64,000 nt of DNA from Cylindrospermum sp. FACHB-282 (lineage in GTDB: Bacteria > Cyanobacteriota > Cyanobacteriia > Cyanobacteriales > Nostocaceae), in contig NZ_JACJRJ010000002.1 in assembly GCF_014697195.1 (NCBI RefSeq), positions 62,001 through 126,000 of the forward strand, given 5' to 3'. Positions 51,827-62,698 of this stretch are shown here, piece after piece. Both the position numbers and the translations under genes were made by a program. The notes beneath the pieces were generated by a model. The model saw only the letters and a program-made list of their open reading frames with translations. It had not been told where the DNA came from and did no database searches. Each line of letters opens with the position of its first letter. Within the stretch, counting starts at the first letter, position 1.

Positions 51827-51960
51827 GTTGTGCTACTAGAAAAACTAGCACAAGCATTTTGGGATTACTGCTAACCCCCAGCTATCTGATGCTGTAGCTG
51901 AGATGTGCTACTAGAAAAACCATCACAGGTGTGTAAGTAGAACTGCTAATCCGCAGCCAT
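51827..51960. repeat. tandem pair of about 75-bp repeats
   Basis: TGTGCTACTAGAAAAAC occurs at 51829-51845 and again at 51904-51920; each is followed by an ACTGCTAA.CC motif. The first copy ends in CTAGCACA, making a hairpin. Confidence 0.6.
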
Positions 51961-51995
51961 GATCAGGGTAATAATTTTACCGGAGATAGAACAAG

Positions 51996-52769
51996 ATGTA
52001 TATCAACTTTTTCATCAGTTCCATTTTGGGAATCGTGGTTACAGTACTGCTAGCTTTTGGTATCCTGCAATGGTTCCACATACCTACTGGCAATTTCCTC
52101 GACTGGGTGATTGGTGGCGCAAGTTTTTGGTGGTTGTTGGTAATTGTTACCGTACCGTGGAATGTGCATTTCCAGGCTAAAGAAGTCTTAGCGGAAGCGG
52201 CGCAATCAGAGGAAAAAGGCATTCCCGTGGATGAGAAACAAGTGAGATATGTCAAGGTTTTGGCAAAGCGATCGCTCTGGGTTGCCATTGCCTTACACTT
52301 ATTCTCAGCGGTTGGTCTTTATACTCTGGCTGCTAGTGGTATTAGTGCTGTGGGTTATATAACTTCTGGTGCGGCTTTATTATTAACCATCCTCCGTCCA
52401 GCTATCCGCGCCTATGAATATTTATACGCCAGGTTGGCAATGATTCGCCAAGAATTTACCTATCCCCGCGAAGATATTATTGAACTTCGCAGCCGCTTCA
52501 ACCAATTGGAACAAAAAATTCAATCTTTAGAGAACCAACTTGATTTAGAACAGCCCTATTCATTACCAGTGACTCAACAACGCTTTTCTGAAGAAACTCG
52601 CAGAGAGTTAGCCCGGATAGTTTCTAATTTAGAAGAATTACGTGCGACAAATCAAACCGAACATGAGCGGCTGTCACGGGAAGCCAGAAATGCGATCGCC
52701 CAACTTTCTACCGATGGGCAATTCCTCGATCATGTCCGGGAAATTATCAGATTTTTCAAAACTGCCTAA
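51996..52769 (+). CDS. membrane protein with C-terminal coiled coil
   Basis: 257 residues. Membrane helices at about 5-25, 38-56 and 105-140, then a coiled-coil region (about 165-235). The ATG has a nearby AACAAG stretch but no strong ribosome binding site. Function unknown; looks like a cyanobacterial scaffold. Convergent with the amidase gene. Confidence 0.75.
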   Translation: MYINFFISSILGIVVTVLLAFGILQWFHIPTGNFLDWVIGGASFWWLLVIVTVPWNVHFQAKEVLAEAAQSEEKGIPVDEKQVRYVKVLAKRSLWVAIALHLFSAVGLYTLAASGISAVGYITSGAALLLTILRPAIRAYEYLYARLAMIRQEFTYPREDIIELRSRFNQLEQKIQSLENQLDLEQPYSLPVTQQRFSEETRRELARIVSNLEELRATNQTEHERLSREARNAIAQLSTDGQFLDHVREIIRFFKTA

Positions 52770-52776
52770 TCAATAC

Positions 52777-54129
52777 TCACAGCATTCCTGCTGATTCATA
52801 TAATCGTTTGACCATTGCTGTAATCTTAGCTCCATATTCTAAATCCGCTGACCAGCGTCCTGATAGCTGATCAATTAATGGGGCAATACCGCGTGTAACA
52901 AAGCGAAACCGGGGATCTACTTCTTCCTGTACCAAAGGTTCTAAGCTGGCGTAAGCTTTCAAATGCTGGATGTGCGCTCTGACTCCAAGTCTAGCGCTTT
53001 TAAAAGATGCGGCCTCTGCACCACCACCAATTGTGCCTAAACCTGCAAAGTTATTTTGCCCTGGTTTAATTTCACCACCAAAGCGTAAAAATCCAGTTTC
53101 TATACACATTTGGCAGAAAGAAATATCATGGTTTATCCCCTCAATAGCGGCTTCTTCCCGATAGAGTTTTGGTAGGTCGGGAAAATTCACAAGAGCATTT
53201 TCATTGTTATTTCTCAGGAATAATTGCAACTGCACTTCTGAGGTATTGCCATTAGAGAGAATCCGGTCAATTTGTGCGGAGCAAACTGTCAAAATTGAGC
53301 GTAAGTTGACAGTGCGAGTTGCACTATCCCAAGTGATAGCAACGTGAAAATCTCGCAGTTCAATAGCTTTGATATAAACTATTTGGCGATAAGTAATACG
53401 ACGGACATCAGGGGCTTTTGATAGGTCAATCCGTAAGCGATCAACTAAATCAATCGGGATGTAAGCATTACCATTAATCAATACCCCTTTTTCAGGGTAA
53501 TTTTGCCCGTTAATATTAATGCTGATGGGATCATAATTAGGTTCTGGGGGAGTGCCCGGACTGGGGTCAATTACCCGACTCCAAGAGGCTAGCCCATCGG
53601 CAATTCCCAAAGCGAAATCACGGCGACGTGTTTGTAATAAGGCGCGATCTTCGGGACTACTGAGAAAGCCTACTTGGACTAACAAAGAGGCGATCGCAGT
53701 TTGACGACAAAATTTTAAACTACCCAAGCCACTATCTGTATCCGGCTTGACTCCCCGATTGGGTAACTGGGGAACGCGTCTCAAAAGTCCCACTAGCAAC
53801 AGTTCAGCATTGTTCTTGCGCTGATTATTATTGGCAATGTAGAAGACGCTAGCACCACGCACTGTAGGACTGTTAGCGGCATCAGAGTGAATTTCGACCG
53901 CCACATCAGTAGCACGAGCGCGAGAATTAATCCAGGCAATGGTTTGGGCAGCACTTAGATCATCGGGAACAGCCAAAACTTCAAAATTACGCGACCTCAG
54001 TTCGGCGACAGTCAAGTCCCGCAGCAAAATCATTTCTTTGGCTTCGGTTGTCCCACCTGCTATTGAGCCTGGATCTGTTCCCCCTGCTTCTTTGCCTCCA
54101 TGAGCCGCTGAAATAAAAATACGTCCCAT
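52777..54129 (-). CDS. amidase_3 + copper-amine-oxidase-like + glucosaminidase protein with altered amidase Glu
   Basis: 450 residues. Residues 1-185 are an N-acetylmuramoyl-L-alanine amidase domain: metal ligands His10, Glu29 and His81 are present, but the catalytic Glu in the ...VEVGF motif is Gln152 (LVQVGFLSS). Residues about 195-280 resemble a copper-amine-oxidase N-terminal stalk domain (VLINGNAYIPIDLVDRL). The C-terminal 170 residues are a glucosaminidase-like lysozyme domain (AAIEGINHDISFCQMCIETGFL, then GQNNFAGLGT). No signal peptide is evident from the start used. It could act in cell-wall remodelling. Opposite dnaG. Confidence 0.85.
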   Translation of the reverse strand: MGRIFISAAHGGKEAGGTDPGSIAGGTTEAKEMILLRDLTVAELRSRNFEVLAVPDDLSAAQTIAWINSRARATDVAVEIHSDAANSPTVRGASVFYIANNNQRKNNAELLLVGLLRRVPQLPNRGVKPDTDSGLGSLKFCRQTAIASLLVQVGFLSSPEDRALLQTRRRDFALGIADGLASWSRVIDPSPGTPPEPNYDPISININGQNYPEKGVLINGNAYIPIDLVDRLRIDLSKAPDVRRITYRQIVYIKAIELRDFHVAITWDSATRTVNLRSILTVCSAQIDRILSNGNTSEVQLQLFLRNNNENALVNFPDLPKLYREEAAIEGINHDISFCQMCIETGFLRFGGEIKPGQNNFAGLGTIGGGAEAASFKSARLGVRAHIQHLKAYASLEPLVQEEVDPRFRFVTRGIAPLIDQLSGRWSADLEYGAKITAMVKRLYESAGML

Positions 54130-54270
54130 CTTCAGTATTTCCTGTTATTAAAATTCAGGGTCAGCAATTCCATATATATGTCTAGTTTGGGCAACAAGAA
54201 TATAATAGCGATCAGTTGGTAAGCGCAAGGCAGCGTTTACTACGGATAGATAACTGATGAATCAACTAGA
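54130..54270. promoter_or_regulatory. short divergent region before dnaG
   Basis: 141 bp that must hold promoters for the amidase and dnaG; nothing specific seen. Confidence 0.4.
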
Positions 54271-56178
54271 ATGCTAATTCCCCGCTTGCACCCAGACACA
54301 ATTGAGGAAGTTAAACTCCGGGCTGATATTGTCGATGTTGTCTCAGAATACGTAGTTTTACGCAAGCGTGGAAAGGATTTTGTCGGTTTGTGTCCTTTCC
54401 ACGATGAAAAAAGCCCCAGTTTCACAGTTAGTCAGAACAAGCAAATGTACTTTTGCTTCGGCTGTCAAGCTGGGGGAAATGCAATTAAGTTTTTGATGGA
54501 TTTGGGTAAGCGACAGTTTGCTGAAGTTGTGTTGGATTTAGCGCGGCGTTACCAAGTGCCTGTGCAAACCCTGGAACCTGAACAACGGCAAGAATTGCAA
54601 CGTCAATTGTCTTTACGTGAGCAATTATATGGGGTTCTGGCGGCGACGGCACAATTTTATCAACACGCTTTGAGACAATCCCCAGGACAAACGGCGCTGG
54701 AGTATTTGCGAAGCGATCGCCAATTGCGAGAAGAAACAATTCAGCAGTTTGGCTTGGGTTATGCTCCCACCGGTTGGGAAACCCTCTATCACTATCTGGT
54801 GGAAGATAAACACTATCCAGTGCAACTGGTGGAAAAAGCGGGATTGATTAAACCTCGCAAGGAAGGGGGCGGTTATTATGATGTGTTTCGCGATCGCCTG
54901 ATGATTCCTATCCGCGATGTTCAAGGACGAGTGATTGCTTTTGGTGGTAGAACTCTCAGCGATGAACAGCCTAAATATCTAAATTCACCAGAAACTGAGC
55001 TTTTCAGTAAAGGTAAAACTTTATTTGCCCTCGATCAAGCTAAAGGTGGAATTGCCAAATTCGATCAAGCGGTGGTGGTTGAGGGATATTTTGATGCGAT
55101 CGCTCCCCACGCTGCCGGAATTACCAACGTTGTTGCCTCTCTAGGCACTGCCCTCAGCTTGGAACAAGTGCGGTTAATCTTACGTTACACCGAGTCCAAA
55201 CAATTAGTCATCAACTTTGATGCTGATAAAGCCGGAACTAATGCCGCCGAAAGAGCAATTGGCGAAATTGCTGAACTAGCATATAAAGGTGAAGTCCAGC
55301 TAAAAATTCTCAATCTGCCCGATGGCAAAGATGCCGATGAATACTTGCGTAGCCACACCCCAGAAGACTATCAGCAACTTTTGACAAATGCTCCCCTCTG
55401 GATTGATTGGCAGATTCAGCAGATGATTTGCGATCGCGATTTAAGACAAGCGACAGATTTTCAGCAAGTCACCCAACAAATGGTAAAATTACTCAAAAAT
55501 ATTGCTAATAAAGATACTCTTAACTATTACATTTCCTACTGCGCCGAAATACTCAGCTTGGGTGACACTAGACTCATACCCCTGCGAGTAGAAAATCTCT
55601 TAACTCAGATTGCACCTGCTAGTCTCCAACCCTCAAAAATTGCAGTCCGCAAGCAGCAACAAAAAGCCAAGCTATCTCTAGTACCTACCGAACGCAGCCT
55701 GTTAGAACTAGCAGAGGCTTTATTGCTGCGAATTTACCTCCATTGTCCCGAACAGCGTCAAGCCATTATTAACGAACTAGAAACCCGAAATTTGGAATTT
55801 AGCCTTTCTCATCATCGCTTTTTGTGGCAACAAATTTTCCAATTAAAAATGGAACAGGTAGATTTAATCTCAAATCTGCAAGATAGATACCTAGAATCGG
55901 CTGAGGAATTGGGTGTAATTTCTCATCTATTTCATTTGAGCGAAAAAACCCACAAGGATATACTCCGCACCAACCAAGTAGTTCAAGCTGCGATCGCTTG
56001 TATGGAAAAGGTGATGCGAGAAAATCGCTCTCGCTACTTTTTGGAACTCTGGAAACAAACTGATCAAGAAGCTGATTCCGAACGCTGGCAATTATATTAT
56101 CAGGCGTTCTACGCTGAAAAAATGCGGCTTCAAGAACTAGATCGACAGCGGCAGTTTTCCATCACAGATTTGCTCTAG
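54271..56178 (+). CDS. dnaG: DNA primase
   Basis: 635 residues. CHC2 zinc finger (GLCPFHDEKSPSF, then YFCFGCQAGGNAI), the RNA polymerase core and the TOPRIM region (VVEGYFDAIAPHAAG, then NFDADKAGTNAA) are in order; the C-terminal helicase-binding domain follows. Makes RNA primers at replication forks. Start as in other cyanobacteria (MLIPRLHPDTIEEVKLRADIVDVV). Confidence 0.97.
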   Translation: MLIPRLHPDTIEEVKLRADIVDVVSEYVVLRKRGKDFVGLCPFHDEKSPSFTVSQNKQMYFCFGCQAGGNAIKFLMDLGKRQFAEVVLDLARRYQVPVQTLEPEQRQELQRQLSLREQLYGVLAATAQFYQHALRQSPGQTALEYLRSDRQLREETIQQFGLGYAPTGWETLYHYLVEDKHYPVQLVEKAGLIKPRKEGGGYYDVFRDRLMIPIRDVQGRVIAFGGRTLSDEQPKYLNSPETELFSKGKTLFALDQAKGGIAKFDQAVVVEGYFDAIAPHAAGITNVVASLGTALSLEQVRLILRYTESKQLVINFDADKAGTNAAERAIGEIAELAYKGEVQLKILNLPDGKDADEYLRSHTPEDYQQLLTNAPLWIDWQIQQMICDRDLRQATDFQQVTQQMVKLLKNIANKDTLNYYISYCAEILSLGDTRLIPLRVENLLTQIAPASLQPSKIAVRKQQQKAKLSLVPTERSLLELAEALLLRIYLHCPEQRQAIINELETRNLEFSLSHHRFLWQQIFQLKMEQVDLISNLQDRYLESAEELGVISHLFHLSEKTHKDILRTNQVVQAAIACMEKVMRENRSRYFLELWKQTDQEADSERWQLYYQAFYAEKMRLQELDRQRQFSITDLL

Positions 56179-56272
56179 ACTGGGCATTAATCTTTTTACT
56201 AGACTCACGGGTTAGGGGCACAGCAATGCTGTACCCTGACGGAAAACTGCTGTAAGTTTAGTGTTCAATCTC

Positions 56273-56791
56273 CTACGGACAAAATAAGGTATCCCGCGTG
56301 TCCCTTAGAGTGATGGGATTAGTACCTTTAGCCAGCTTGCACAATTTTTTTTGCTCATCTTGACGCAGCAGCACATCGGTAAAATCTGCTCCCTCAATAA
56401 TCGCACCATCAAACTTGGCGTTAGCCGCAAAGGCACCTTCCAAAACCGCATTTGTCAAATTTGCTCTAATCAGGCGAGCGGAGTCTAAAGTGGTATTTGT
56501 GAGATCAGCACTCTCTAAATTTGCCGACTCCAGATTGGCTGCAAAAAAGCTGACACCGCGCAGGTTAGCATGGCTAAAATCACTCTGACGAAGATTAGCT
56601 TTAGTAAAACTAGAGTCTGATAGATCACGTCCTGAGAAATCAGCCCCAATCAAAATTTCTTTGTTGTATTCCAGCGCTAAAGCCGTTGGTGCAAAACCTA
56701 CAAACGCCGTGGTGCATAAGATTCCCCAAAGCAATAAACTGAGTATGCTGGACAAAATGCGATCGTCATCGCTTAACTGATTATTCATCAT
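56273..56791 (-). CDS. pentapeptide-repeat protein with N-terminal membrane helix
   Basis: 172 residues. A hydrophobic segment near 15-35 precedes a right-handed beta-helix of A(D/N)LxX pentapeptides (ADFSGRDLSDSSFTKANLR and on) covering about 50-145. Probably exported or thylakoid-lumenal. Function unknown. Divergent from yraN, whose start lies 11 bp away. Confidence 0.85.
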   Translation of the reverse strand: MMNNQLSDDDRILSSILSLLLWGILCTTAFVGFAPTALALEYNKEILIGADFSGRDLSDSSFTKANLRQSDFSHANLRGVSFFAANLESANLESADLTNTTLDSARLIRANLTNAVLEGAFAANAKFDGAIIEGADFTDVLLRQDEQKKLCKLAKGTNPITLRDTRDTLFCP

Positions 56792-56802
56792 ATTTTTAGT
56801 AA

Positions 56803-57309
56803 ATGGCTAACCCTCCTCCATCTCATTATGCTGATATTGGTGAATTAGGAGAAGACCTAGTAGTCCAATGGTTACAATCTACAGGTTGGGTAATTTTGCA
56901 CCGTCGTTTTTCTTGTCCCTGGGGAGAAATCGACATTATTGCCCAACATCACGGGCTAAACGGAGAAGCAGGGGACGAGAATGACAGCACACAAAACTCA
57001 ACACTCGCATTTGTGGAAGTAAAAACCCGCAGTTGCAGAAATTGGGATGCAGGGGGAAGAAGCGCAATCACCCTGAAAAAGCAAGGGAAAATCTGTAGCA
57101 CCGCCAGAATATTTTTAGCTCAGTACCCTGAAAAGGCAAATTACCCCTGCCGCTTCGATGTCGCTATTGTCTACTGTCAGCGAACATCCAAAAAGCTGAG
57201 TGAAGTTACAGATATTTCAAAAACCGTACCTAGTTTATCAACAGACGGATACAAGTTTAAGCTACAAGAATACATTGCAGGAGCTTTTGACTCTCCAACT
57301 GAGAGCTAG
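56803..57309 (+). CDS. YraN family (UPF0102) putative nuclease
   Basis: 168 residues. The family motif GEIDII (in CPWGEIDIIAQH) and FVEVKTRS form the restriction-endonuclease-like core (Asp, Glu-x-Lys). An 18-residue insertion (HGLNGEAGDENDSTQNST) separates the two. Length is otherwise normal. Function of the family is unsettled. Confidence 0.88.
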   Translation: MANPPPSHYADIGELGEDLVVQWLQSTGWVILHRRFSCPWGEIDIIAQHHGLNGEAGDENDSTQNSTLAFVEVKTRSCRNWDAGGRSAITLKKQGKICSTARIFLAQYPEKANYPCRFDVAIVYCQRTSKKLSEVTDISKTVPSLSTDGYKFKLQEYIAGAFDSPTES

Positions 57310-57463
57310 GAATGGTTAATTAGTTATAAATAAAATATGTTAATTACCAAGTCGTTTTGCATCCCCTGTCCAAAGGCCGCATGTGTCACTATGAGGGGCC
57401 ACATACTCAGGGGCTTTCCAACTTCCTCTACTTTGATTGTCAGAGCCTTCTCACACATTAGGA

Positions 57464-57877
57464 TTACGCCAGTGTTTCTGGACAGTAGCCCAATCCCCGG
57501 ACAAACTGTTGCCGGAACGCCTCAATTTCCTCTCTCTCTGGACTACCATGAGAGACGATCGCCACTTGGTAGCGACGCATCACATCTACCGGACACTGTC
57601 CTGCTTCCAAACTCCAAAGGGCCATTTGCACCCTCATTGGTGGCTCGTATCTAATTCCTAACTCATTGAGAAACGCCCGAAAATCCCCATCATCTTGCGA
57701 TGAAACTTGACCGTTAAATTTAATCCTCACTACCCAGCCATCAATTTGATGAATTACGGTGAGAAAGGAAACAGGTGTTTCGAGTCTACTGTTGTGTAGC
57801 AGATGTTGTACAACCCTCAGGGTTAAACTGGCATTTGCCAGGTAATACAAATATTCCATGTTGGTGCTGGGGATCAA
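57464..57877 (-). CDS. conserved hypothetical protein
   Basis: 137 residues, no signal peptide. A start at Met7 (MEYLYYLANASL) is possible. The sequence is well coded but no domain is recognised. Upstream of queA in opposite direction; 57310-57463 holds no gene. Confidence 0.65.
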   Translation of the reverse strand: MIPSTNMEYLYYLANASLTLRVVQHLLHNSRLETPVSFLTVIHQIDGWVVRIKFNGQVSSQDDGDFRAFLNELGIRYEPPMRVQMALWSLEAGQCPVDVMRRYQVAIVSHGSPEREEIEAFRQQFVRGLGYCPETLA

Positions 57878-57926
57878 CGCTAATCCTACTTCTCTATCTT
57901 CGTCAATAAAACCTTGATCCCGGTAG

Positions 57927-57960
57927 GGTAAAAGCCCCCGTTTTTATATGGGGAGTTTTA
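57927..57960. terminator. imperfect hairpin between unknown gene and queA
   Basis: GGGTAAAAGCCCC pairs with TGGGGAGTTTTACCC across a short loop. Could be a bidirectional terminator. Confidence 0.45.
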
Positions 57961-58105
57961 CCCAATTTTATTTTGGTAGTTCTGTGTTACTCAATAATAT
58001 TAATCGTAAAGTCTAGGGATAAAATTGACCACTAATATTTTAAAGTGAGTTTATTGATCTAGAAAGGCTTTCAGCCGTTTTGCAAACAAGGCAGTATAAA
58101 TGTAG

Positions 58106-59266
58106 ATGGAGCAACAAATAACACAAGCCAACTTGAACGAAACATCTAGCCTAGAGGCGCAAAATGTTAAATTAGATTGTTCCTTAGCTGGGTATGACTA
58201 CGAACTGCCGATCGCACTCATTGCCCAAAATCCAGCAGTTCCTAGAGATAGCTCGCGGTTACTGGTGGTGAATTCTCCTAGTACAGGCAAGCATTCACCG
58301 CCATTACACCACATTTTCCGAGATTTACCCCAGCTACTACAACCTGGGGATTTGCTGATCATGAATAATACGAAAGTTATTCCAGCGCGGTTGTATGGTC
58401 ATAAATCTACTGGTGCCCAACTTGAGGTGTTACTGTTAGAGGAGCGGCAGCATAATTGCTGGTTAGCCCTAGTTAAGCCAGGAAAACGCTTTAAACTGGG
58501 AACGAAAATTATTTTTGATCCTAGGGTATCTGGGGAAGCAGAGGGAACACTCAGCACTCAATTAACGGCTACGGTTTTGGCAACAGATGCAGCCACTGGG
58601 GGACGGCTATTGCAATTTGATCTGCCAGAGGAGATGTCTGTAGTGCAAATGCTAGACAGATTTGGGGAGGTACCTCTGCCACCTTACATCACCGCCTCAG
58701 CAGCTGATGATGAACAGTATCAGACAGTGTACGCCAAAGCGCCAGGAGCGATCGCCGCGCCTACGGCAGGGTTACACTTTACCCCAGAATTATTACAACA
58801 ATTAGGCGTGAGCCAAATTAATCAAGCTTTTGTCACTCTACACGTTGGGGTAGGCACTTTTCGCCCTGTAGAAGTGGCAGATGTCACCACCCACCAAATG
58901 CATGAAGAATGGATTGAAGTTCCCACCGCTACAGTAGAGCAGATTCGCGCCACCAAAGCCGCTGGGGGGCGGATTATTGCCGTGGGGACAACCGCAGTAC
59001 GTGCTTTAGAAGGGGCGGCCCAATGTGGAGATTTGCAACCCTATGTTGGCAAAACAAACTTGTTTATTTATCCCGGCTATCAATGGCGGGTGGTGGATGG
59101 TCTAATTACTAATTTTCACCTACCGCGTTCTAGTTTGCTCATGCTGGTAAGCGCTTTTATTGGTAGACAAAGATTATTGAATCTATATCGAGAGGCGATC
59201 GGTTCTCAATATCGCTTCTATTCCTTCGGCGATGCCATGCTAATTTTGCCAGAAGCCGCTAAGTAA
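58106..59266 (+). CDS. queA: S-adenosylmethionine:tRNA ribosyltransferase-isomerase
   Basis: 386 residues; QueA N-terminal [14 protein letters not shown] and DRLVV-type core are present, with GTTAVRALE and [11 protein letters not shown] as family markers. Converts preQ1-tRNA to epoxyqueuosine-tRNA using SAM. It modifies the wobble base of tRNA for His, Tyr, Asn and Asp, two of which recur in the tRNA array at 9.2 kb. Unlinked to other queuosine genes. Confidence 0.96.
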   Translation: MEQQITQANLNETSSLEAQNVKLDCSLAGYDYELPIALIAQNPAVPRDSSRLLVVNSPSTGKHSPPLHHIFRDLPQLLQPGDLLIMNNTKVIPARLYGHKSTGAQLEVLLLEERQHNCWLALVKPGKRFKLGTKIIFDPRVSGEAEGTLSTQLTATVLATDAATGGRLLQFDLPEEMSVVQMLDRFGEVPLPPYITASAADDEQYQTVYAKAPGAIAAPTAGLHFTPELLQQLGVSQINQAFVTLHVGVGTFRPVEVADVTTHQMHEEWIEVPTATVEQIRATKAAGGRIIAVGTTAVRALEGAAQCGDLQPYVGKTNLFIYPGYQWRVVDGLITNFHLPRSSLLMLVSAFIGRQRLLNLYREAIGSQYRFYSFGDAMLILPEAAK

Positions 59267-59765
59267 GTAGGCGAAAAGAAATCAAACTATGTTAAGCAAA
59301 GTAAAAAATATTGAAATTTGCTCGTAGTCAGGGCTTCAGCCCTCACTACCAACCTTGAATTATGTACGCCAACCTACTTAACAGAGAACTTATGCCAATT
59401 AAAAATTAAAAATTAAAAAAGCTTGATTTGATAGAGTTTCCGGGCTTGTATCTGTCACATTCTTTTTTCAAATTGGTATTATAGCAATCGGATTTGATTT
59501 TTGAAAAAATCTAAGTGTTACGGCTGACCTAACGCATCAACCGAAGGTTTTGGTGCGTTAGCCTATGGCATAACACACCCTACGTGTATTTCAAAAATCA
59601 AATATGAGTCCTATAGTATAAGTTGCTATTTATCTAGTTAGGATAGGTAATGGCTAATAGGTAATGGGTAATAGTGTTTTTCCTCTACCCCAATTACCTA
59701 TTACCTGTTACCAATTTTAGGGACTACAGCCGCCTAACTAGCAACTTGGGTTATTAGTAGACCAA
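59267..59765. other. intergenic region with palindromes and a MITE-like element
   Basis: Between convergent queA and acnB. Holds the palindrome GTAGT-c-AGGGCT-tc-AGCCCT-c-ACTAC at 59324-59349 and the element at 59480-59616. The rest shows a tandem-like 'aatgggtaatag' run but no gene. Confidence 0.5.
59480..59616. mobile_element. MITE-like element with 15-bp inverted repeats
   Basis: ATTTGATTTTTGAAA (59492-59506) and TTTCAAAAATCAAAT (59589-59603) are perfect inverted repeats; outer flanks TATAGcAaTC... and ...GAcTcCTATA continue imperfectly. The core holds an AACGCA/TGCGTT inner inverted repeat. No coding capacity; common in Nostocales. Confidence 0.6.
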
Positions 59766-62426
59766 CTATCTCACCGCAGCAGGCATACCCAAAATATCCT
59801 CAAGCCTCGGCATTTCCTCCAACGGAATTACCCGCCCTTCATCCTCAAAACCGGCGATTTGATCAAAGTTCAAATACTGATACAAATTATCAGCAAAAGG
59901 TTGAATCTTCTTCGCCACAATCTCCAAATATTCTTCCACTGTAGGAATGCGTCCCAACAATGCACAAACTGCTGCTAATTCAGCCGAACCTAGATAGACT
60001 CGTGCATCTTTACCCATGCGATTATTGAAGTTGCGGGTAGAGGTAGAAAACACCGTTGTTCCATCAGCAACTCGCGCCTGATTTCCCATGCACAAACTAC
60101 ATCCGGGCATTTCTGTTCTAGCACCGGCAGCCCCAAAAACGCTATACACACCTTCCTCTTTTAATTGGTGTTCATCCATGCGGGTTGGTGGTGCTATCCA
60201 TAAGCGAGTTTTCACTTCACCTGCACCTTCCAAAACCTTCGCAGTTGCCCGATAATGTCCGATATTTGTCATGCAAGAACCCACAAATACTTCTTGCACA
60301 GGATCATTAGCAACTTCCGATAATAATTTAACATTATCAGGGTCATTGGGAGCAGCTACAATTGGTTCCTTGATTTCATTCAAATCAATTTCAATTATTT
60401 CTGCATACTCAGCATCGGCATCACCTGCTAATAACACCGGATTTGCTAACCATTCTTCCATTTTCGCTATGCGGCGGAGAAGGGTACGCTCATCGTGATA
60501 GCCCCGTGCTATCATATTTGTTAACAGCGCTATATTAGAACGCAAATATTCAGCAACTGTCTCTTCACTCAGCTTAATTGTGCAGCCGGCGCAAGAACGT
60601 TCTGCCGAAGCATCTGTCAATTCAAAAGCTTGTTCCACTTTTAAATCTGGCAAACCTTCAATTTCCAAAATTTTGCCAGAGAAGACATTTTTCTTATTCT
60701 GCTTCTCTACTGTCAGCAAACCTTTTTGCATTGCTACATAAGGAATAGCATTCACGATATCCCGCAGGGTGACACCGGGTTGCAATTCTCCTTTGAATCT
60801 TACCAAAACCGATTCTGGCATATCCAAGGGCATCACACCCAAAGCACCGGCAAAGGCTACCAACCCCGAACCAGCGGGAAAGGAAATTCCCAAGGGGAAG
60901 CGGGTGTGTGAGTCGCCACCTGTTCCCACGGTGTCGGGTAGCAGCATCCGGTTTAACCAAGAGTGAATAATTCCATCCCCAGGACGCAAGGCGACACCGC
61001 CACGGGAGGCGAAAAAGTCGGGTAAATCGTGATGAGTTTTGATGTCTACTGGTTTGGGATAAGCAGCGGTGTGACAGAAACTTTGGATAACCAAGTCTGC
61101 ACTAAAACCTAGACAGGCGAGTTCTTTTAGTTCGTCGCGGGTCATGGGGCCTGTGGTATCTTGGGAACCAACAGTGGTCATGATGGGTTCGCAAGATGTA
61201 CCAGGACGGACACCAGGTAATCCGCAGGCTTTCCCTACCATTTTCTGTGCTAGGGTGTAGCCTTTTCCAGAATCAGCAGGTGCTTGGGGACGAATAAAGA
61301 CGGTACTGGGTGGTAAACCTAATGCTTGGCGGGTTTTGTCGGTGAGGGTACGGCCGATAAGTAAAGGGATGCGTCCCCCGGCGCGGACTTCGTCGAAGAT
61401 GGTTTCGGGTTTGAGGGTGAAGGTGGAAACGACTTCTCCTGCTTCGTTGGTGATTTCGCCTTTGTAGGGATGAATGGTGATGACATCGCCGGTTTCTAGT
61501 TTGGTGACATCGCATTGAATGGGTAATGCACCGGCATCTTCGGCTGTGTTGAAGAAAATTGGGGCGATCGCACTTCCTAAAATATATCCCCCGGCGCGTT
61601 TGTTGGGCACGAAAGGAATATCATTTCCCAAATGCCACAATACTGAGTTAATGGCAGATTTCCGCGAGGAACCTGTACCCACTACATCCCCCACATAGGC
61701 GACGGGATGTCCTTTTTTCTTTAACTCAACTATGGTTTCCAAGCTTCCCGGTTGGCGTGACTCTAGCATCACTAAGGCGTGTAAGGGAATATCTGGGCGG
61801 GTGGTGGCGCTTTGGGCGGGGGATAAGTCGTCGGTGTTGGTTTCACCTCTTACTTTGAAAACAGTAACTGTGATAGCTTCGGGTAATGTGGGACGAATGG
61901 TGAACCACTCAGCTTCAGCCCAAGAGTCAATTACCTGCTTGGCTAAGGGGTTGGTTTTAGATAATTCCAAAACATCATGGTAGGCGTCATAAACCAACAG
62001 GATTTTGCTTAAGGCGGTGGCTGCATAAGCTGCTATCGGTTCCTTTCCTTGTCCCCCCATGACTAGTGGTGTTTCTGAAGAGTCGGATACAGATACGGTG
62101 ACGAGTTGCAGCAAATCGATTAATGATTGCACGTTATAGCCACCTACCATTGTCCCCAGTAATTCTACTGCTTCTATGGGTGAAACTAGGGGACTGGTAA
62201 CTTCTCCTTTAGCAATGGCGGTAAGAAACCCAGCTTTAACGTAAGCTGCTGCATCTACACCGGGGGGAATGCGATCGCGCAATAAATGTAATAATATCTT
62301 TTCTTCACCCTTCGGTGGATTTTTCAGCAATTCGCATAATTGCGATGTTTGCTTTGCATCTAGCGGTAAAGGGGGAATTCCCAGTGATGCCCTTTCGGCG
62401 ACGTGTTGACGGTATGATTCCAGCAT
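59766..62426 (-). CDS. acnB: aconitate hydratase B
   Basis: 886 residues from the likely start [16 protein letters not shown] (62426); the frame extends 4 codons more. AcnB domain order: HEAT-like N-terminus, swivel, and the iron-sulfur part with [25 protein letters not shown] and the Cys-containing [12 protein letters not shown]. Isomerises citrate and isocitrate; can also act as an RNA-binding regulator when the cluster is lost. Length normal for the family. Confidence 0.97.
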   Translation of the reverse strand: MLESYRQHVAERASLGIPPLPLDAKQTSQLCELLKNPPKGEEKILLHLLRDRIPPGVDAAAYVKAGFLTAIAKGEVTSPLVSPIEAVELLGTMVGGYNVQSLIDLLQLVTVSVSDSSETPLVMGGQGKEPIAAYAATALSKILLVYDAYHDVLELSKTNPLAKQVIDSWAEAEWFTIRPTLPEAITVTVFKVRGETNTDDLSPAQSATTRPDIPLHALVMLESRQPGSLETIVELKKKGHPVAYVGDVVGTGSSRKSAINSVLWHLGNDIPFVPNKRAGGYILGSAIAPIFFNTAEDAGALPIQCDVTKLETGDVITIHPYKGEITNEAGEVVSTFTLKPETIFDEVRAGGRIPLLIGRTLTDKTRQALGLPPSTVFIRPQAPADSGKGYTLAQKMVGKACGLPGVRPGTSCEPIMTTVGSQDTTGPMTRDELKELACLGFSADLVIQSFCHTAAYPKPVDIKTHHDLPDFFASRGGVALRPGDGIIHSWLNRMLLPDTVGTGGDSHTRFPLGISFPAGSGLVAFAGALGVMPLDMPESVLVRFKGELQPGVTLRDIVNAIPYVAMQKGLLTVEKQNKKNVFSGKILEIEGLPDLKVEQAFELTDASAERSCAGCTIKLSEETVAEYLRSNIALLTNMIARGYHDERTLLRRIAKMEEWLANPVLLAGDADAEYAEIIEIDLNEIKEPIVAAPNDPDNVKLLSEVANDPVQEVFVGSCMTNIGHYRATAKVLEGAGEVKTRLWIAPPTRMDEHQLKEEGVYSVFGAAGARTEMPGCSLCMGNQARVADGTTVFSTSTRNFNNRMGKDARVYLGSAELAAVCALLGRIPTVEEYLEIVAKKIQPFADNLYQYLNFDQIAGFEDEGRVIPLEEMPRLEDILGMPAAVR

Positions 62427-62698
62427 TCTACACTCCAAGATATTTAGCCAAACACTCGTTAAGTATTTATAATCACTTTCCCAGTTTTAGGAAAATTCAA
62501 CCTCATCAGTCTTTGCAGGGAGAATTAACAGGAAGTGAGCCTCCTTACTTTATTTTTTTGTCTGGCCAGGACTTATAATTATCACTGTATAGCGACTTTT
62601 GTCGATAAAGCTATTTGAAAATAATTCCTTTGTTTGTTCTGTACCTATTTATCAGATAAAATAATTTACTTGTTCGTTGTCACCTGCTACTTTTGTAT

